Source: PALSA-1004 sp963804885
GTDB taxonomy: Bacteria > Pseudomonadota > Gammaproteobacteria > Burkholderiales > SG8-41
Length of the DNA stretch: 64,000 nucleotides
NCBI GenBank assembly: GCA_963804885.1
Contig: CAWDSF010000024.1
Coordinates: 40,880-104,879, forward strand
Direction of reading: 5' to 3'
How positions within the stretch are numbered: position 1 is the stretch's first letter; each line of letters opens with the position of its first letter. A program made the translations under genes and the position numbers. Below the pieces are notes generated by a model. The model ran no database searches, had not been told where the DNA came from, and saw nothing but the letters and a program-made list of their open reading frames with translations. Positions 1 through 8,903 of the stretch are shown here, piece by piece.

Positions 1-1
1 A

Positions 2-699
2 GGCGGCATGGTATTGAGCGCCACCTGGGGACTGGGTTCCGTCGATCGCGCAAGGTGAAGTCACGCCCGACCGCTATGTCCTGTCGGCTGACGGCAAGCT
101 CATCGAGGTCACGCCCGGCCGCAAGGACCATGAAGTGGGCTGCGTGCATCGCGCCGAACCGACGACGCAGCTCGTATCCAAAGCGCGCGCCACCGAGCCG
201 TGCCTGAGCGACGCGCAGGCGGTCGAGCTGGGCGCGTTGTTGCGCAAGGCGGAAAAGCTGATGGGCCTGCCGGTCGAAATCGAATGGGCGATGGACGAAC
301 AGGGATTCAAGCTGCTGCAATCGCGCCCGTTGCACACGGAAGAATCCGTTGTCCCCGATGAGGCCTGGCAGCATCGTCCCCGCCTCAACGGCCATGCGGC
401 TGGTATCGGCTGGACGACGGGCCGCGCCTGCGTCATCAACTGCGAATGCGAGCTCTCGCGCGTGGCGCCCGGCGATATTCTGGTGACCAAGGTGGCGGGA
501 CCTGCGCTGAGCCATATCCTGACGCAAAGTGGGCGGCGTGGTCGCCGAGCGCGGCGGCAGCACGTCGCACATGGCGTCGCTCGCGCGCGAACGCGGCATC
601 CCGATGGTGCTCGGCGTGCTCGACGCGACCCAGCGGATACCCGACGGCTCGACGGTTGCAGTGGACGGTGTCGCCGGCGTAGTGCGCTGGATGGCGTGA
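2..699 (+). CDS. PEP synthase / PEP-utilising enzyme, C-terminal part (5' truncated, frameshifted)
   Basis: Only the C-terminal part of a pyruvate phosphate dikinase or PEP-synthase-like protein is present. The reading frame starts in frame 2 (GGMVLSATWGLG), moves to frame 3 near 33-50 (GEVTPDRYVLSADGKL) and to frame 1 near 525. The stretch EIEWAMDEQGFKLLQSRP matches the end of the PEP/pyruvate-binding ATP-grasp domain. GGSTSHMASLARERGIP matches the swivelling phosphohistidine domain, with the His that carries phosphate. The gene ends at TGA 697-699, overlapping the next start. Family members interconvert pyruvate and PEP or phosphorylate other small molecules; the substrate here is unknown. 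The two shifts look like single-base errors. Confidence 0.75.
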
Positions 700-1682
700 T
701 GCGTGCGCGGGTGTTCATCACCCAGCCGGTGGCGGCGCGCGCAATCGAGCGCTTGCGCGAGGTGGCGGACGTCGACCTCAACGCCGACCCGCTGCACATT
801 CCCACCAGGGACGAGCTGCTGGCCGCCGTGCGCAGCCACGACATCCTGTTTTGCCTGCTGCACGACCGCATCGACCGCGACGTGATTACGGCCAACGGCA
901 AGTTGCGCATGGTCGCATCGATGACGATAACGCCCGCCGACATCGACACCGCAGCCGCCACGGCCGCGCGCGTGCCCGTCACCGTCATTCCCGCCGCCTT
1001 GCTCAACGACGCGACCGCCGATCACGCGTGGGCGCTGATGTTCGCGGTCGGCCGGCGGATCGCCGAAGCGGACCGGCTCGTGCGCGCCGGCATCGTTCCC
1101 GGCTCACAATCGAACTATCTGACGGGCGCCGGGATTTCCGGCAAGACGCTCGGCCTGATCGGCTTGGGCGGAGTCGGCCGTGCAGTCGCCCAGCGCGCGC
1201 GCGGCTTCCCGCTCAAAGTCGTTTATCACGACCCGCGGCGACTGCCGGCAGCGGACGAGCAGGCGCTGGGACTGACCTGGATTGCATTCGACGAACTGCT
1301 CGCGACCGCGGATTATGTGTCCCTGCACGCCAATTTGAGCGCGCAAACCCGCCACCTGATCGGCGAGCGCGAATTGAAGCTGATGAAAAAAACCGCCTAC
1401 CTGATCAACACGTCGCGCGGCCCCATCGTCGACGAGCAGGCGCTGGTGCGCGCGCTGACCGCGCGTCATATCGCCGGCGCGGGGCTGGACGTATTCGAGC
1501 ACGAGCCCGGTATCGATCCGGCGCTGCTCGGCCTGCCCAACACCGTGATCACGCCGCACATGGGCAGCGCGGTGGCAACATTGCGGGCGGCGATGGCCGA
1601 TTCCGTCGTCGATAACATCCAGGCGGTGCTCGACGGGCGGCAGCCGCCCAATTGCTGGAACCCGGAAATCTACGCGAAATAA
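699..1682 (+). CDS. D-2-hydroxyacid dehydrogenase (D-glycerate / hydroxypyruvate reductase-like)
   Basis: This 327-residue protein starts at ATG 699 (MRARVFITQPVAARAI), overlapping the stop of the preceding gene (TGATG), so translation is probably coupled. The same frame is open upstream to 135, but that part is out-of-frame PEP-enzyme sequence. The Rossmann fold is shown by GLIGLGGVGRAVAQRARGF near residues 148-166, the substrate/NAD loop by NTSRGPIVDEQALV, and the catalytic His by TPHMGSA near the C-terminus. This is the family of glyoxylate/hydroxypyruvate reductase and D-glycerate dehydrogenase, cytoplasmic NAD(P)-dependent reducers of 2-oxoacids. Which 2-oxoacid is used cannot be read from sequence. 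Confidence 0.87.
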   Translation: MRARVFITQPVAARAIERLREVADVDLNADPLHIPTRDELLAAVRSHDILFCLLHDRIDRDVITANGKLRMVASMTITPADIDTAAATAARVPVTVIPAALLNDATADHAWALMFAVGRRIAEADRLVRAGIVPGSQSNYLTGAGISGKTLGLIGLGGVGRAVAQRARGFPLKVVYHDPRRLPAADEQALGLTWIAFDELLATADYVSLHANLSAQTRHLIGERELKLMKKTAYLINTSRGPIVDEQALVRALTARHIAGAGLDVFEHEPGIDPALLGLPNTVITPHMGSAVATLRAAMADSVVDNIQAVLDGRQPPNCWNPEIYAK

Positions 1683-1723
1683 GCAACCCGCGGGCGCAGG
1701 CGCGAACCTTAAAAGGAGCAGGC

Positions 1724-2713
1724 ATGGCAGGCAAAGCAAAAGTAGTGCTGACCGATTACGTGTGGGAGTCGCTCGAGGTCGAGAAAAAGACGCTGTCCGG
1801 GCTTGCCGAGCTGGTGGCCCTGCAGACCAAAAAACCCGACGAATTCATCGCCGAGGCCAAAGATTGCGATGCGCTGCTCAACACGTACGCGGGCCCCATC
1901 ACCGCCGAGGTCATGGCGCAAATGCCCAAGTGCAAAATCATTGCGCGCTACGGCATCGGCGTCGATACGATAGACCTCGACGCCGCCACGCAGGCGGGCA
2001 TCATCGTCACGAACAATCCGACCTACTGCATCGAAGAAGTGGCGGAGCATACGATGGCGCTGCTGCTCTCGGCGGCCCGCAAAATTGCGTTTTACGACCG
2101 CCAGGTGCGCGCCGGACAGTGGGCGGTGCCGCCCGGCAAGCCGCTGTACCGGTTGTCCGGCAGCACGCTCGGGCTGGTCGGATACGGCAACATAGCGCGC
2201 CAGGTTGCGGTGCGCGCCGCGGCCTTCGGCATGCGCGTGCTGTTCGCCGATCCGTTTATCAAGGCCGGCCAGTTCGACACGCCGGGCGAAAAAGCGGAGC
2301 TGCCGGCGATGCTCGGCGCGGCGGATTACATTTCGCTGCATCCTCCGCTGATGCCGGAAACCCGCAAGATGATCAACGATGAAGCGTTCTCGCGCATGAA
2401 ACCCAGCGCAATCCTGATCAATTGCGCACGCGGCCCCATCGTCGATACCGACGCGCTCGTGCGCGCGCTCGACGCCAAAAAAATCGCCGGCTGCGCGCTC
2501 GACACCATCGATCCCGAGCCGCTGCCGGACCCGCATCCGCTGCGCGGGCGGGAAAATGTCATCATCAATCCGCACGCCGCGTGGTACAGCGAGCAGGCGA
2601 TGGTCGGCCTGCAGGCCGGCGCGCCCGGCGAAGTGCGGCGGGTGCTCTCGGGCGAATGGCCGGTCAACGTCGTCAACCGGGCCGTCAAAGGCAAAAGCCG
2701 CGCGGGCTTGTAG
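1724..2713 (+). CDS. D-2-hydroxyacid dehydrogenase, CtBP / phosphoglycerate dehydrogenase-like
   Basis: A 329-residue second member of the D-2-hydroxyacid dehydrogenase family. ATG 1724 (MAGKAKVVLTDYVWESLEVE) is preferred over an upstream in-frame ATG at 1652 because an AAAAGGAG ribosome site lies just before it and the family's N-terminus begins here. Motifs: RYGIGVDTIDLDAA, the NAD-binding GLVGYGNIARQVAVRAAAFG, the NCARGPIVDTDALVRAL loop, and the catalytic His in NPHAAWYS. It follows the first dehydrogenase after about 40 nt and precedes an FAH-family gene, so the set is probably one operon acting on hydroxy- or oxoacids. Members include C-terminal binding protein-like reductases of unknown substrate. 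Confidence 0.85.
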   Translation: MAGKAKVVLTDYVWESLEVEKKTLSGLAELVALQTKKPDEFIAEAKDCDALLNTYAGPITAEVMAQMPKCKIIARYGIGVDTIDLDAATQAGIIVTNNPTYCIEEVAEHTMALLLSAARKIAFYDRQVRAGQWAVPPGKPLYRLSGSTLGLVGYGNIARQVAVRAAAFGMRVLFADPFIKAGQFDTPGEKAELPAMLGAADYISLHPPLMPETRKMINDEAFSRMKPSAILINCARGPIVDTDALVRALDAKKIAGCALDTIDPEPLPDPHPLRGRENVIINPHAAWYSEQAMVGLQAGAPGEVRRVLSGEWPVNVVNRAVKGKSRAGL

Positions 2714-2777
2714 TCCGGCGCCGCGCCCATTACCCTATTTCGCTTTCGGCATATAAAAGAAAGGCAGGAACGATCCG

Positions 2778-3647
2778 ATGAAGCTGCTGCGCTATGGCAA
2801 AAACGGCTATGAAAAACCCGGGATGCTCGATCATCTGGACCAAGTCCGCGACCTTTCGGGCGTCATCGACAATCTCGATGCGCAGGCGATTTCACCGGCG
2901 GGACTCAAAAAATTGCGTGCGATCAAGCCCGAATCGCTGCCCCTGGTCAAAGGCAAGCCGCGCCTGGGCGTTCCGTACACCGGCATCAGCAAATTCGTCG
3001 CGGTCGGGCTCAACTATTCCGACCATGCCGCCGAGGCCGGAATGCCGGTCCCGTCCGAGCCCATCCTGTTCATGAAAACGACTACGTCGATTACCGGACC
3101 GAACGACCCGGTAGTCCTGCCCAAAGACGCGCAAAAAGGCGATTGGGAAGTCGAGCTCGGCATCGTGATCGGCACTACGGCGCGTTATGTTCCCGAAGAC
3201 CGTGCGCTCGAGTATGTCGCCGGCTACTGCGTGGTCAACGACGTTTCGGAACGCAATTTTCAGCTCGAGCGCGGCACGCAATGGGACCGCGGCAAGGGGT
3301 GCGACACTTTCGGCCCGATCGGCCCCTACCTCGTAACCACCGATGAAATCCCGAATCCGCAGGCGCTCGACATGTGGCTGGATCTGAACGGCCAGCGCAT
3401 GCAGACCGGCAATACGCGCACGATGATTTTCGGGGCGGCGCATCTCGTGAGCTATATCAGCCGTTTCATGACCTTGCTGCCCGGCGACATCATCGCGACC
3501 GGCACGCCGCCGGGCGTGGGGCTAGGTAAAAAGCCGCCCGTGTTCCTGAAACCCGGCGACGTGATGACGCTGGGCCTGAACGGGCTCGGCGAGCAACGCC
3601 AGGAAGTTCGTGCGTTTGCGCCGGAGTTCTGGAAGAACTATCCCTGA
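2778..3647 (+). CDS. Fumarylacetoacetate hydrolase (FAH) family protein
   Basis: 289 residues with the FAH fold. FVAVGLNYSDHAAEAG, then EPILFMKTTTSITGPNDPVV, and the metal-binding acidic series E-x-E in GDWEVELGIVIG with YVAGYCVVNDVSERNFQ. The C-terminal TGTPPGVGLGKKPP is also typical. The family cleaves or isomerises beta-diketo or enol acids, including 2-hydroxyhepta-2,4-diene-1,7-dioate isomerase, acylpyruvate hydrolase and oxaloacetate decarboxylase. A ribosome site (AAAGGCAGGAAC) precedes ATG 2778. It is last in the plus-strand group before a convergent terminator. A second, divergent paralogue lies at 7986-8903. Exact substrate not assignable. Confidence 0.85.
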   Translation: MKLLRYGKNGYEKPGMLDHLDQVRDLSGVIDNLDAQAISPAGLKKLRAIKPESLPLVKGKPRLGVPYTGISKFVAVGLNYSDHAAEAGMPVPSEPILFMKTTTSITGPNDPVVLPKDAQKGDWEVELGIVIGTTARYVPEDRALEYVAGYCVVNDVSERNFQLERGTQWDRGKGCDTFGPIGPYLVTTDEIPNPQALDMWLDLNGQRMQTGNTRTMIFGAAHLVSYISRFMTLLPGDIIATGTPPGVGLGKKPPVFLKPGDVMTLGLNGLGEQRQEVRAFAPEFWKNYP

Positions 3648-3678
3648 CCGGCCGCCTACGCTGCAGGCCGTTACAGTC

Positions 3679-3710
3679 AAAAAAAAGCCCACCGGTTTTG
3701 GCCGGTGGGC
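3679..3710 (-). terminator. Rho-independent terminator of pckG
   Basis: A 9-bp stem (GCCCACCGG at 3687-3695 with CCGGTGGGC at 3702-3710) is followed, reading the minus strand, by eight T residues (the A run 3679-3686 on the plus strand). It sits 35 bases past the pckG stop. In the plus direction there is no T run, so it serves the minus strand mainly. Confidence 0.85.
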
Positions 3711-3744
3711 GGTGGTAACCACTCGTAAGGAGAATTAGCGTGGG

Positions 3745-5586
3745 TTACCCAAAACTTTTTGCCAGCGTGTCGCGCTGAGCCTTCAGCGCGGTCGGCAATT
3801 TATCCTTGAGATCATTGAACAATTTGTCGTGATCCTGCAATTCTTTGCGCCATAGGCCGGCGTCGAGCGACATCAGCTTGTCGAACCGCGCGCGGTTCAT
3901 GTCATTCATCCCGTTTAAGTCAAGATCTTCGAAAGCCGGGGCGCGGCCTAACGCCGTATCGACGGCATGCGCGCGACCCAGGCAGCGCTCGACGATCCAT
4001 TTGAGCACCCGCATGTTCTCGCCGTAGCCGGGCCACAGGAATTTGCCGTTCTCATCGAGCCGGAACCAGTTCACCCCGAAAACCTTGGGCGGCTTGGCGA
4101 GTTTCGCGCCGATTTCGAGCCAATGTTTGAAGTAGTCGCCGAAGTGGTAACCACAAAACGGCAGCATCGCAAACGGGTCGCGCCGCACCACGCCTTGCGC
4201 GCCGGTCATGGCGGCTGTCGTTTCCGAGGCCATCGTCGCCGCGAGATAAACACCGCTCGTCCAGTCTTTGGCTTCGGTGACCAGCGGGACCGTCGTGCTG
4301 CGGCGGCCGCCGAACAGGAATGCGGAGATCGGCACGCCGGCCGGGTTTTCCCAGTCCGGGTCGGCGCACGGAATCTGCGATGAATGCACGGTGAAGCGGG
4401 CGTTCGGATGGGCCGCTTTGCGGCCGCTGTCGGGCGTCCATTCCTTGCCCTGCCAGTCGATCAGCTTGGCGGGCGGCGTTTTAGTCATGCCTTCCCACCA
4501 GACGTCGCCGTCGGGCGTCATCGCGACATTCGTGTAGATCACGTTCGAGCCGAGCGCCGCGAGGCAATTGGGATTCGTATCTTTCGAGGTGCCCGGAGCG
4601 ACGCCGAACGCGCCCGCCTCGGGATTGATTGCATACAGACGTCCGTCTTTGCCGGGCTTGATCCACGCAATGTCCTCGCCTATCGTCGTTACTTTCCAGC
4701 CGTTCAGTGCCGCGGGCGGAATCAGCATCGCGAGATTGGTCTTGCCGCAGGCGCTCGGAAACGCCGCCGCGATATATTGCTTCTCGCCGTCCGGCGGCTG
4801 GATACCCAGAATCAGCATGTGCTCGGCCAGCCAGCCCTGCTCGCGCGCCATGATCGAAGCGATGCGCAGGGCGAAACATTTTTTGCCAAGCAGCGCATTG
4901 CCGCCGTAACCGCTGCCGAACGACCAGATCGACTTCTCTTCCGGAAAGTGGACGATCCACTTTTCTTTTTTGTTGCTGGGCCAGGGAACGTCTTTTTGCC
5001 CGTTCGCGAGCGGCATGCCGACCGAGTGGACGCACGGCACGAAAAATCCGTCGCTGCCGAGGACGTCGAGCACGGCGCGCCCCATGCGGGTCATGATGCG
5101 CATGCTCGCCACTACGTAGGGCGAATCGGTGAGTTCGACGCCTACGTGGGAAATGTGCGATCCCAACGGCCCCATGCTGAACGGGATCACGTACATCGTG
5201 CGCCCGCGCATGCAGCCATCGAACAGTTTGTTCAGCGTCGCCTTCATCTCGGCCGGCGCTATCCAGTTGTTGTTCGGGCCTGCTTCGTCCGCGCTTTTGC
5301 TGCAAACGAACGTGCGGTCTTCCATCCGTGCGACATCGTCGGGGTCCGAGCGCGCGAGAAATGAGTTCGGGCGCTTTTCGGCATTCAAGCGGATCAGCGT
5401 TCCACTGCGGACCATCTCCTCGCACAGCCGGTCGTATTCCGCCTGCGAGCCATCGCACCAATAAATATCGTCAGGTTTAGTCAGTTGCGCGATTTCGCGC
5501 ACCCAGGCCTGGAGTTTTTTGTGCTGTACGTAGTCCGGCGCCGCGTAGGTCTCCGGAATGCGTGCTGCAGCGGCCGTTTGCTTCAT
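3745..5586 (-). CDS. pckG: Phosphoenolpyruvate carboxykinase (GTP)
   Basis: A complete 613-residue GTP-dependent PEPCK, the usual length for the family. It makes PEP from oxaloacetate in the cytoplasm, the first committed step of gluconeogenesis from organic acids. The P-loop (kinase-1a) is AAFPSACGKTNLAMLIPP near residues 280-297, containing the reactive Cys of GTP-type enzymes. The metal site includes the H-bearing FSMGPLGSHISHVGVELTDS, and FLFGGRRSTTVPLVTEA and FGVNWFRLDENGKFLWPGYG are conserved family blocks. The start ATG 5586 has GGAGAAG upstream. It is transcribed alone and ends in a strong terminator. Its presence fits an organism that grows on organic acids, as the many receptors nearby suggest. 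Confidence 0.97.
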   Translation of the reverse strand: MKQTAAAARIPETYAAPDYVQHKKLQAWVREIAQLTKPDDIYWCDGSQAEYDRLCEEMVRSGTLIRLNAEKRPNSFLARSDPDDVARMEDRTFVCSKSADEAGPNNNWIAPAEMKATLNKLFDGCMRGRTMYVIPFSMGPLGSHISHVGVELTDSPYVVASMRIMTRMGRAVLDVLGSDGFFVPCVHSVGMPLANGQKDVPWPSNKKEKWIVHFPEEKSIWSFGSGYGGNALLGKKCFALRIASIMAREQGWLAEHMLILGIQPPDGEKQYIAAAFPSACGKTNLAMLIPPAALNGWKVTTIGEDIAWIKPGKDGRLYAINPEAGAFGVAPGTSKDTNPNCLAALGSNVIYTNVAMTPDGDVWWEGMTKTPPAKLIDWQGKEWTPDSGRKAAHPNARFTVHSSQIPCADPDWENPAGVPISAFLFGGRRSTTVPLVTEAKDWTSGVYLAATMASETTAAMTGAQGVVRRDPFAMLPFCGYHFGDYFKHWLEIGAKLAKPPKVFGVNWFRLDENGKFLWPGYGENMRVLKWIVERCLGRAHAVDTALGRAPAFEDLDLNGMNDMNRARFDKLMSLDAGLWRKELQDHDKLFNDLKDKLPTALKAQRDTLAKSFG

Positions 5587-5928
5587 TACTTTGCTTCTCC
5601 TGTTGGCAATCTGATTCTTTTGCTCGACCAGACGCTTTTTGGTAAACCCGCCCGCCGTAGGTGGGGCGGGAAAGGACGAAAATTTTACCGCAATTCAACC
5701 CCCGTTTACAGACGTAAGACGGCTGCGCGGTAAAAATATAATACGTCTTTAAAACATGTGGTTATCTGTTATTTTGAGGGGGATTGTGGGCCGAGCGCCG
5801 ACGCCGTCGTCGGACGATTCCCACGCGCTCGGAAGGCGGTTGCCCAATTATTGGGCAGATGGCGCGCCGCCGGCGACGCCAGCCCATTGACGCCCGCTCA
5901 AGGCTACGGCGCGGGTGACCTCAACCGC
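5587..5928. other. Intergenic region upstream of pckG
   Basis: No convincing gene in these 342 bases. An AT-rich stretch near 5735-5760 and a TAAAAT-like box in the minus direction near 5683-5690 could hold the pckG promoter, but no good -35 is visible. A short open frame at 5758-5973 has no ribosome site, overlaps the GST 3' end antisense and is probably chance. Confidence 0.4.
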
Positions 5929-6624
5929 TTATCGCCGTGCGAACTGGGTCTTGCCGAACAGGATGTCGCGTGACTTGTCGTCGTGAGGTGCCGTACTGTT
6001 GGCTTCCGAGAGCACCTGCAGCGCCTGGACCACTGCGGGGCGCGCATTGATAGCATCGAACCAGCGCTGAGCATGCGGATAGTCCGCCAAGGTGATGCCC
6101 CGCCGATCGGCATTCCGCATCCAGGGAAACACGGCCATGTCGGCGATCGAATAATCGTCTCCGGCCAGATACGGCGCGTCGCCAAGGCGCCGATCCAATA
6201 TGCCGGTCAGGCGATTCGCTTCATTGGTATAGCGCTCTATCGCATACGCGATTTTATCCACCGCGTAGGCGCGGAAATGATTCGCCTGGCCGAACATCGG
6301 GCCGATGCCGCCCATCTGCCACATCAGCCATTGCAGCGCTTCGTAGCGGGCATGCAGATCCTGCGGCAGGAATTTGCCGGTCTTGCCGGCGAGATAAATC
6401 AGGATCGCGCCGGATTCGAACAGCGACAGCGGCCTGCCCCCCGGCCCGTCGCTGTCGACGATCGCCGGAATGCGGTTGTTCGGGCTGATCTTCAGAAATT
6501 CAGGCTTGAACTGGTCGCCCGTCCGGATATTGATGCCGTGAACGCGGTACTTGAGCCCGCATTCTTCGAGCATGATATGGACCTTGTGGCCGTTCGGTGT
6601 CGGCCAGCTGTAAACATCGATCAT
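5929..6624 (-). CDS. Glutathione S-transferase, YfcG/YghU type
   Basis: 231 residues starting at ATG 6624 (MIDVYSWPTPNGHKVHIMLE), chosen over an upstream start because GAGGAGGCTCC lies 2-12 bases before it. The N-terminal thioredoxin-like domain carries the nu-class signature LKISPNNRIPAIVD and the gamma-glutamyl binding LSLFESGAILIYLAGKTGKF. The C-terminal helical domain ends with DDYSIADMAVFPWM. Relatives in E. coli are disulfide-bond oxidoreductases that bind two glutathione molecules and have little classic transferase activity. The N-terminal Asn of the SWPTPNGHK motif is the residue such enzymes use. It stands between two divergent or convergent genes and appears to be a single-gene unit. 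Confidence 0.88.
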   Translation of the reverse strand: MIDVYSWPTPNGHKVHIMLEECGLKYRVHGINIRTGDQFKPEFLKISPNNRIPAIVDSDGPGGRPLSLFESGAILIYLAGKTGKFLPQDLHARYEALQWLMWQMGGIGPMFGQANHFRAYAVDKIAYAIERYTNEANRLTGILDRRLGDAPYLAGDDYSIADMAVFPWMRNADRRGITLADYPHAQRWFDAINARPAVVQALQVLSEANSTAPHDDKSRDILFGKTQFARR

Positions 6625-6726
6625 CGGAGCCTCCTCTGCAAGCGTGACGATACTATCAACATCGCCTCGCAGCGTAAACCGCGGCCAACTCGCCCGCACC
6701 GGCAAATCTTGCTACGCTCGCGCACC

Positions 6727-7989
6727 ATGCCGCGCCCGCCCTCCGCGTTTCGGTTCCTGCCGCCCGGCGTGCTGCCCGATGCGACGCTGCTGCTGTGGGC
6801 GCGGGGATTGCGCGCGTTCGGCGACGGCTATATAAGCCTGTTGCTGCCGTACTACCTGACTCTGCTCGGATTCGGCGCGCTTGAAATCGGCGCGATCGTG
6901 GCGGCAACGCTGCTCGGTTCCGGCGCGATGACGCTCGGTGTCGGCTTGATCGCGCATCGCTATCGCCAGCGACGGCTGCTCGAAATTGCGGCGGCGATGA
7001 TGCTCGCCACCGGCATCGCTTTTGTGCTGACGCCCGATTTCTGGCCGTTGCTGATCATCGCCGGCGTAGGGACGATCAATCCGTCGAGCAGCGACGCCAA
7101 CGTCTTCGGGCCCCTCGAGCATGCCATGCTCACGCGGACGGTCGACGCCCGGCACCGCACGGCGCTATTCGCGCGCTATACGCTGGCCGGCGCGCTGGTC
7201 GGGGCGCTCGGCGCGCAGGCCGCGGCATTGCCGAGCCTCGGCGAGCACTGGTTCGCGCTCGACTTGAAGTTCGCGATTCAGATCATGTTCGTGGGTTATG
7301 GCGCGCTGGGCTTGATCTGTCTGTTCTTGTACCGGGGACTGTCGCCGGCGGTCGAGCCGCACGTAAACGCACCGAATCTTCCGCTCGGCAAGTCCAGGCG
7401 CATGGTTTACACGCTGGCGGCCGTGTTCAGCCTGGACGCGTTCGCCGGCGGCTTCGCGGTGCAATCGCTGCTGGCGCTGTGGCTGTTCGAGCGTTTTCAT
7501 CTGTCGATAGCTGCCACCGCCACTATTTTCCTGTGGGCCGGCATCCTGGGGGCATTCTCGCAACTTGCCGCCGCGGGACTCGCCCGCCGTTTTGGCCTTG
7601 TCAATACGATGGTATTCACCCATCTGCCGTCGAACATTTTCCTGGTCCTGGTGCCGCTGATGCCCACCCTCGAGCTCGCATTGCTGTTCCTCATGTTGCG
7701 CTTTGCATTGTCACAAATGGACGTGCCGGCGCGCACATCGTACGTGATGGCGGTGGTCACCCCCGGCGAACGCGCGGCGGCGGCCAGCGTGACCGCCGTG
7801 CCGCGCAGCCTCGCCAGTGCGGTCGGCCCCATGTTCGCCGGCTGGCTGTTGTCGCTGTCCACATTCGGCTGGCCGCTGGTCATCTGCGGCACACTCAAAA
7901 TCGTCTATGATCTTATGTTGCTGGCGCTGTTCCGCCATGTGCGGCCGCCCGAAGAGGCGACATTTATTCCAAAGGAGAAGAATCCATGA
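6727..7989 (+). CDS. MFS transporter
   Basis: A 420-residue integral membrane protein of the major facilitator superfamily with about 12 hydrophobic segments. ATG 6727 (MPRPPSAFRFLPPGVLPDAT) is the first Met of the membrane protein; the frame is open further upstream but only as antisense sequence of the GST. Features include the first segment around LRAFGDGYISLLLPYYLTLL, a basic loop AHRYRQRRLLE after helix 2, and the second-half repeat beginning near SRRMVYTLAAVFSLDAFAGG. It overlaps the following FAH gene by 4 bp (ATGA), so the two are translationally coupled; the transporter may import the FAH enzyme's substrate or a precursor. The substrate cannot be told from sequence. Confidence 0.85.
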   Translation: MPRPPSAFRFLPPGVLPDATLLLWARGLRAFGDGYISLLLPYYLTLLGFGALEIGAIVAATLLGSGAMTLGVGLIAHRYRQRRLLEIAAAMMLATGIAFVLTPDFWPLLIIAGVGTINPSSSDANVFGPLEHAMLTRTVDARHRTALFARYTLAGALVGALGAQAAALPSLGEHWFALDLKFAIQIMFVGYGALGLICLFLYRGLSPAVEPHVNAPNLPLGKSRRMVYTLAAVFSLDAFAGGFAVQSLLALWLFERFHLSIAATATIFLWAGILGAFSQLAAAGLARRFGLVNTMVFTHLPSNIFLVLVPLMPTLELALLFLMLRFALSQMDVPARTSYVMAVVTPGERAAAASVTAVPRSLASAVGPMFAGWLLSLSTFGWPLVICGTLKIVYDLMLLALFRHVRPPEEATFIPKEKNP

Positions 7990-8903
7990 AGCTGTTGACG
8001 TTCCGCCCGGCCCGCGCCCGCAGCGGTCATTTGGGCGTGCTGCTTGCCGATAACCGCGTGCTCGACATCACCGCACTGTCCGGCCGCAAATTGCCGGCCA
8101 CTCTGCTCGAATGCATACAGGACGGCGACGCAGGCCTCGCGGCGGTAAGATCCGCGGTCGCGGACGCCGAGGCTGCGCTCAAGCGCGGCGAACAAGTGCC
8201 CCAGGTCTTCGCGCTCGCCGACGTGACGCTCGAGGCGCCGCTCAAGCCGGGAAAAATCATGGCGGTGGGAAAAAACTACGCCGATCACGCCGCGGAAGGC
8301 GCGGGCCAGGTCTATACACGGGTGGCCGGTTTCGTGAAATTGACGAGCTGCGTGGTGCCGCATAATTCCACCGTGCGCAAGCCGACATGGACCGACACGT
8401 TCGACTATGAAAACGAGCTGGCGATCGTCATCGGCCGCGATTGCGTAGAGGTGCCGCCCGAGCAGGCGTACGATTACGTATTCGGCTATACCATCATGAA
8501 CGATCTGTCCTGCCGCGAAACCCAGTTCGCCGAGCGCAAGGAAGGCAATATCTGCATCGGCAAGAATTTCCCGACCGCGGCGCCGCTGGGCCCGTGGGTC
8601 GTGACCAAGGACGAAATTCCGGACCCGCACAACCTGCGCATCGTCACCCGCGTCAACGGCGAAGTGCGCCAGGACTCGAACACCAAAAACCAGATCTACA
8701 ACATCCCGGCGCAGATCGCCTGGTATTCGCATGCCGGATTCGAGCCGGGAGACCTGATTTCAAGCGGCACCCCTGCCGGGACCGGCTTGGGCTACAAAGG
8801 ACCCGGCACCTGGTACCTGCAAAACGGCGATCAGATCGAATGCGAGATCGAAGGCATCGGCATCCTGGCCAACACGGTGTCGACCCGCAAGCGCCGGAGT
8901 TGA
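7986..8903 (+). CDS. FAH family hydrolase/isomerase (second paralogue)
   Basis: 305 residues. ATG 7986 overlaps the MFS stop, with AAAGGAGAAG as ribosome site. MAVGKNYADHAAEGA, DYENELAIVIGRDCVEVP (the E-x-E metal ligands) and the C-terminal SSGTPAGTGLGYKGP place it in the FAH family, as at 2778-3647, but the two are not close copies: the N-terminal third and the ARxR-rich start differ. Compared with the first paralogue it has a longer N-terminal cap region. Likely roles are hydrolysis or tautomerisation of an enol or acylpyruvate intermediate. It ends one base before the convergent Bug receptor gene. Confidence 0.85.
   Translation: MKLLTFRPARARSGHLGVLLADNRVLDITALSGRKLPATLLECIQDGDAGLAAVRSAVADAEAALKRGEQVPQVFALADVTLEAPLKPGKIMAVGKNYADHAAEGAGQVYTRVAGFVKLTSCVVPHNSTVRKPTWTDTFDYENELAIVIGRDCVEVPPEQAYDYVFGYTIMNDLSCRETQFAERKEGNICIGKNFPTAAPLGPWVVTKDEIPDPHNLRIVTRVNGEVRQDSNTKNQIYNIPAQIAWYSHAGFEPGDLISSGTPAGTGLGYKGPGTWYLQNGDQIECEIEGIGILANTVSTRKRRS

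Noticed and set aside
135..1682. A 515-residue protein joining PEP-enzyme and dehydrogenase
   Set aside because: Past about 525 the PEP-enzyme motif (GGSTSHMASLARERGIP) is in another frame and ends at 699, where the dehydrogenase starts.
3687..3710. Terminator for the plus-strand FAH gene
   Set aside because: The hairpin has no T run in the plus direction; it fits pckG on the minus strand.
5758..5973. Small 71-residue plus-strand protein
   Set aside because: No ribosome site, no recognisable sequence, and it overlaps the GST gene antisense.
5983..6726. N-terminal extension of the MFS transporter
   Set aside because: It is antisense GST sequence; the membrane protein starts at ATG 6727 with normal family length.
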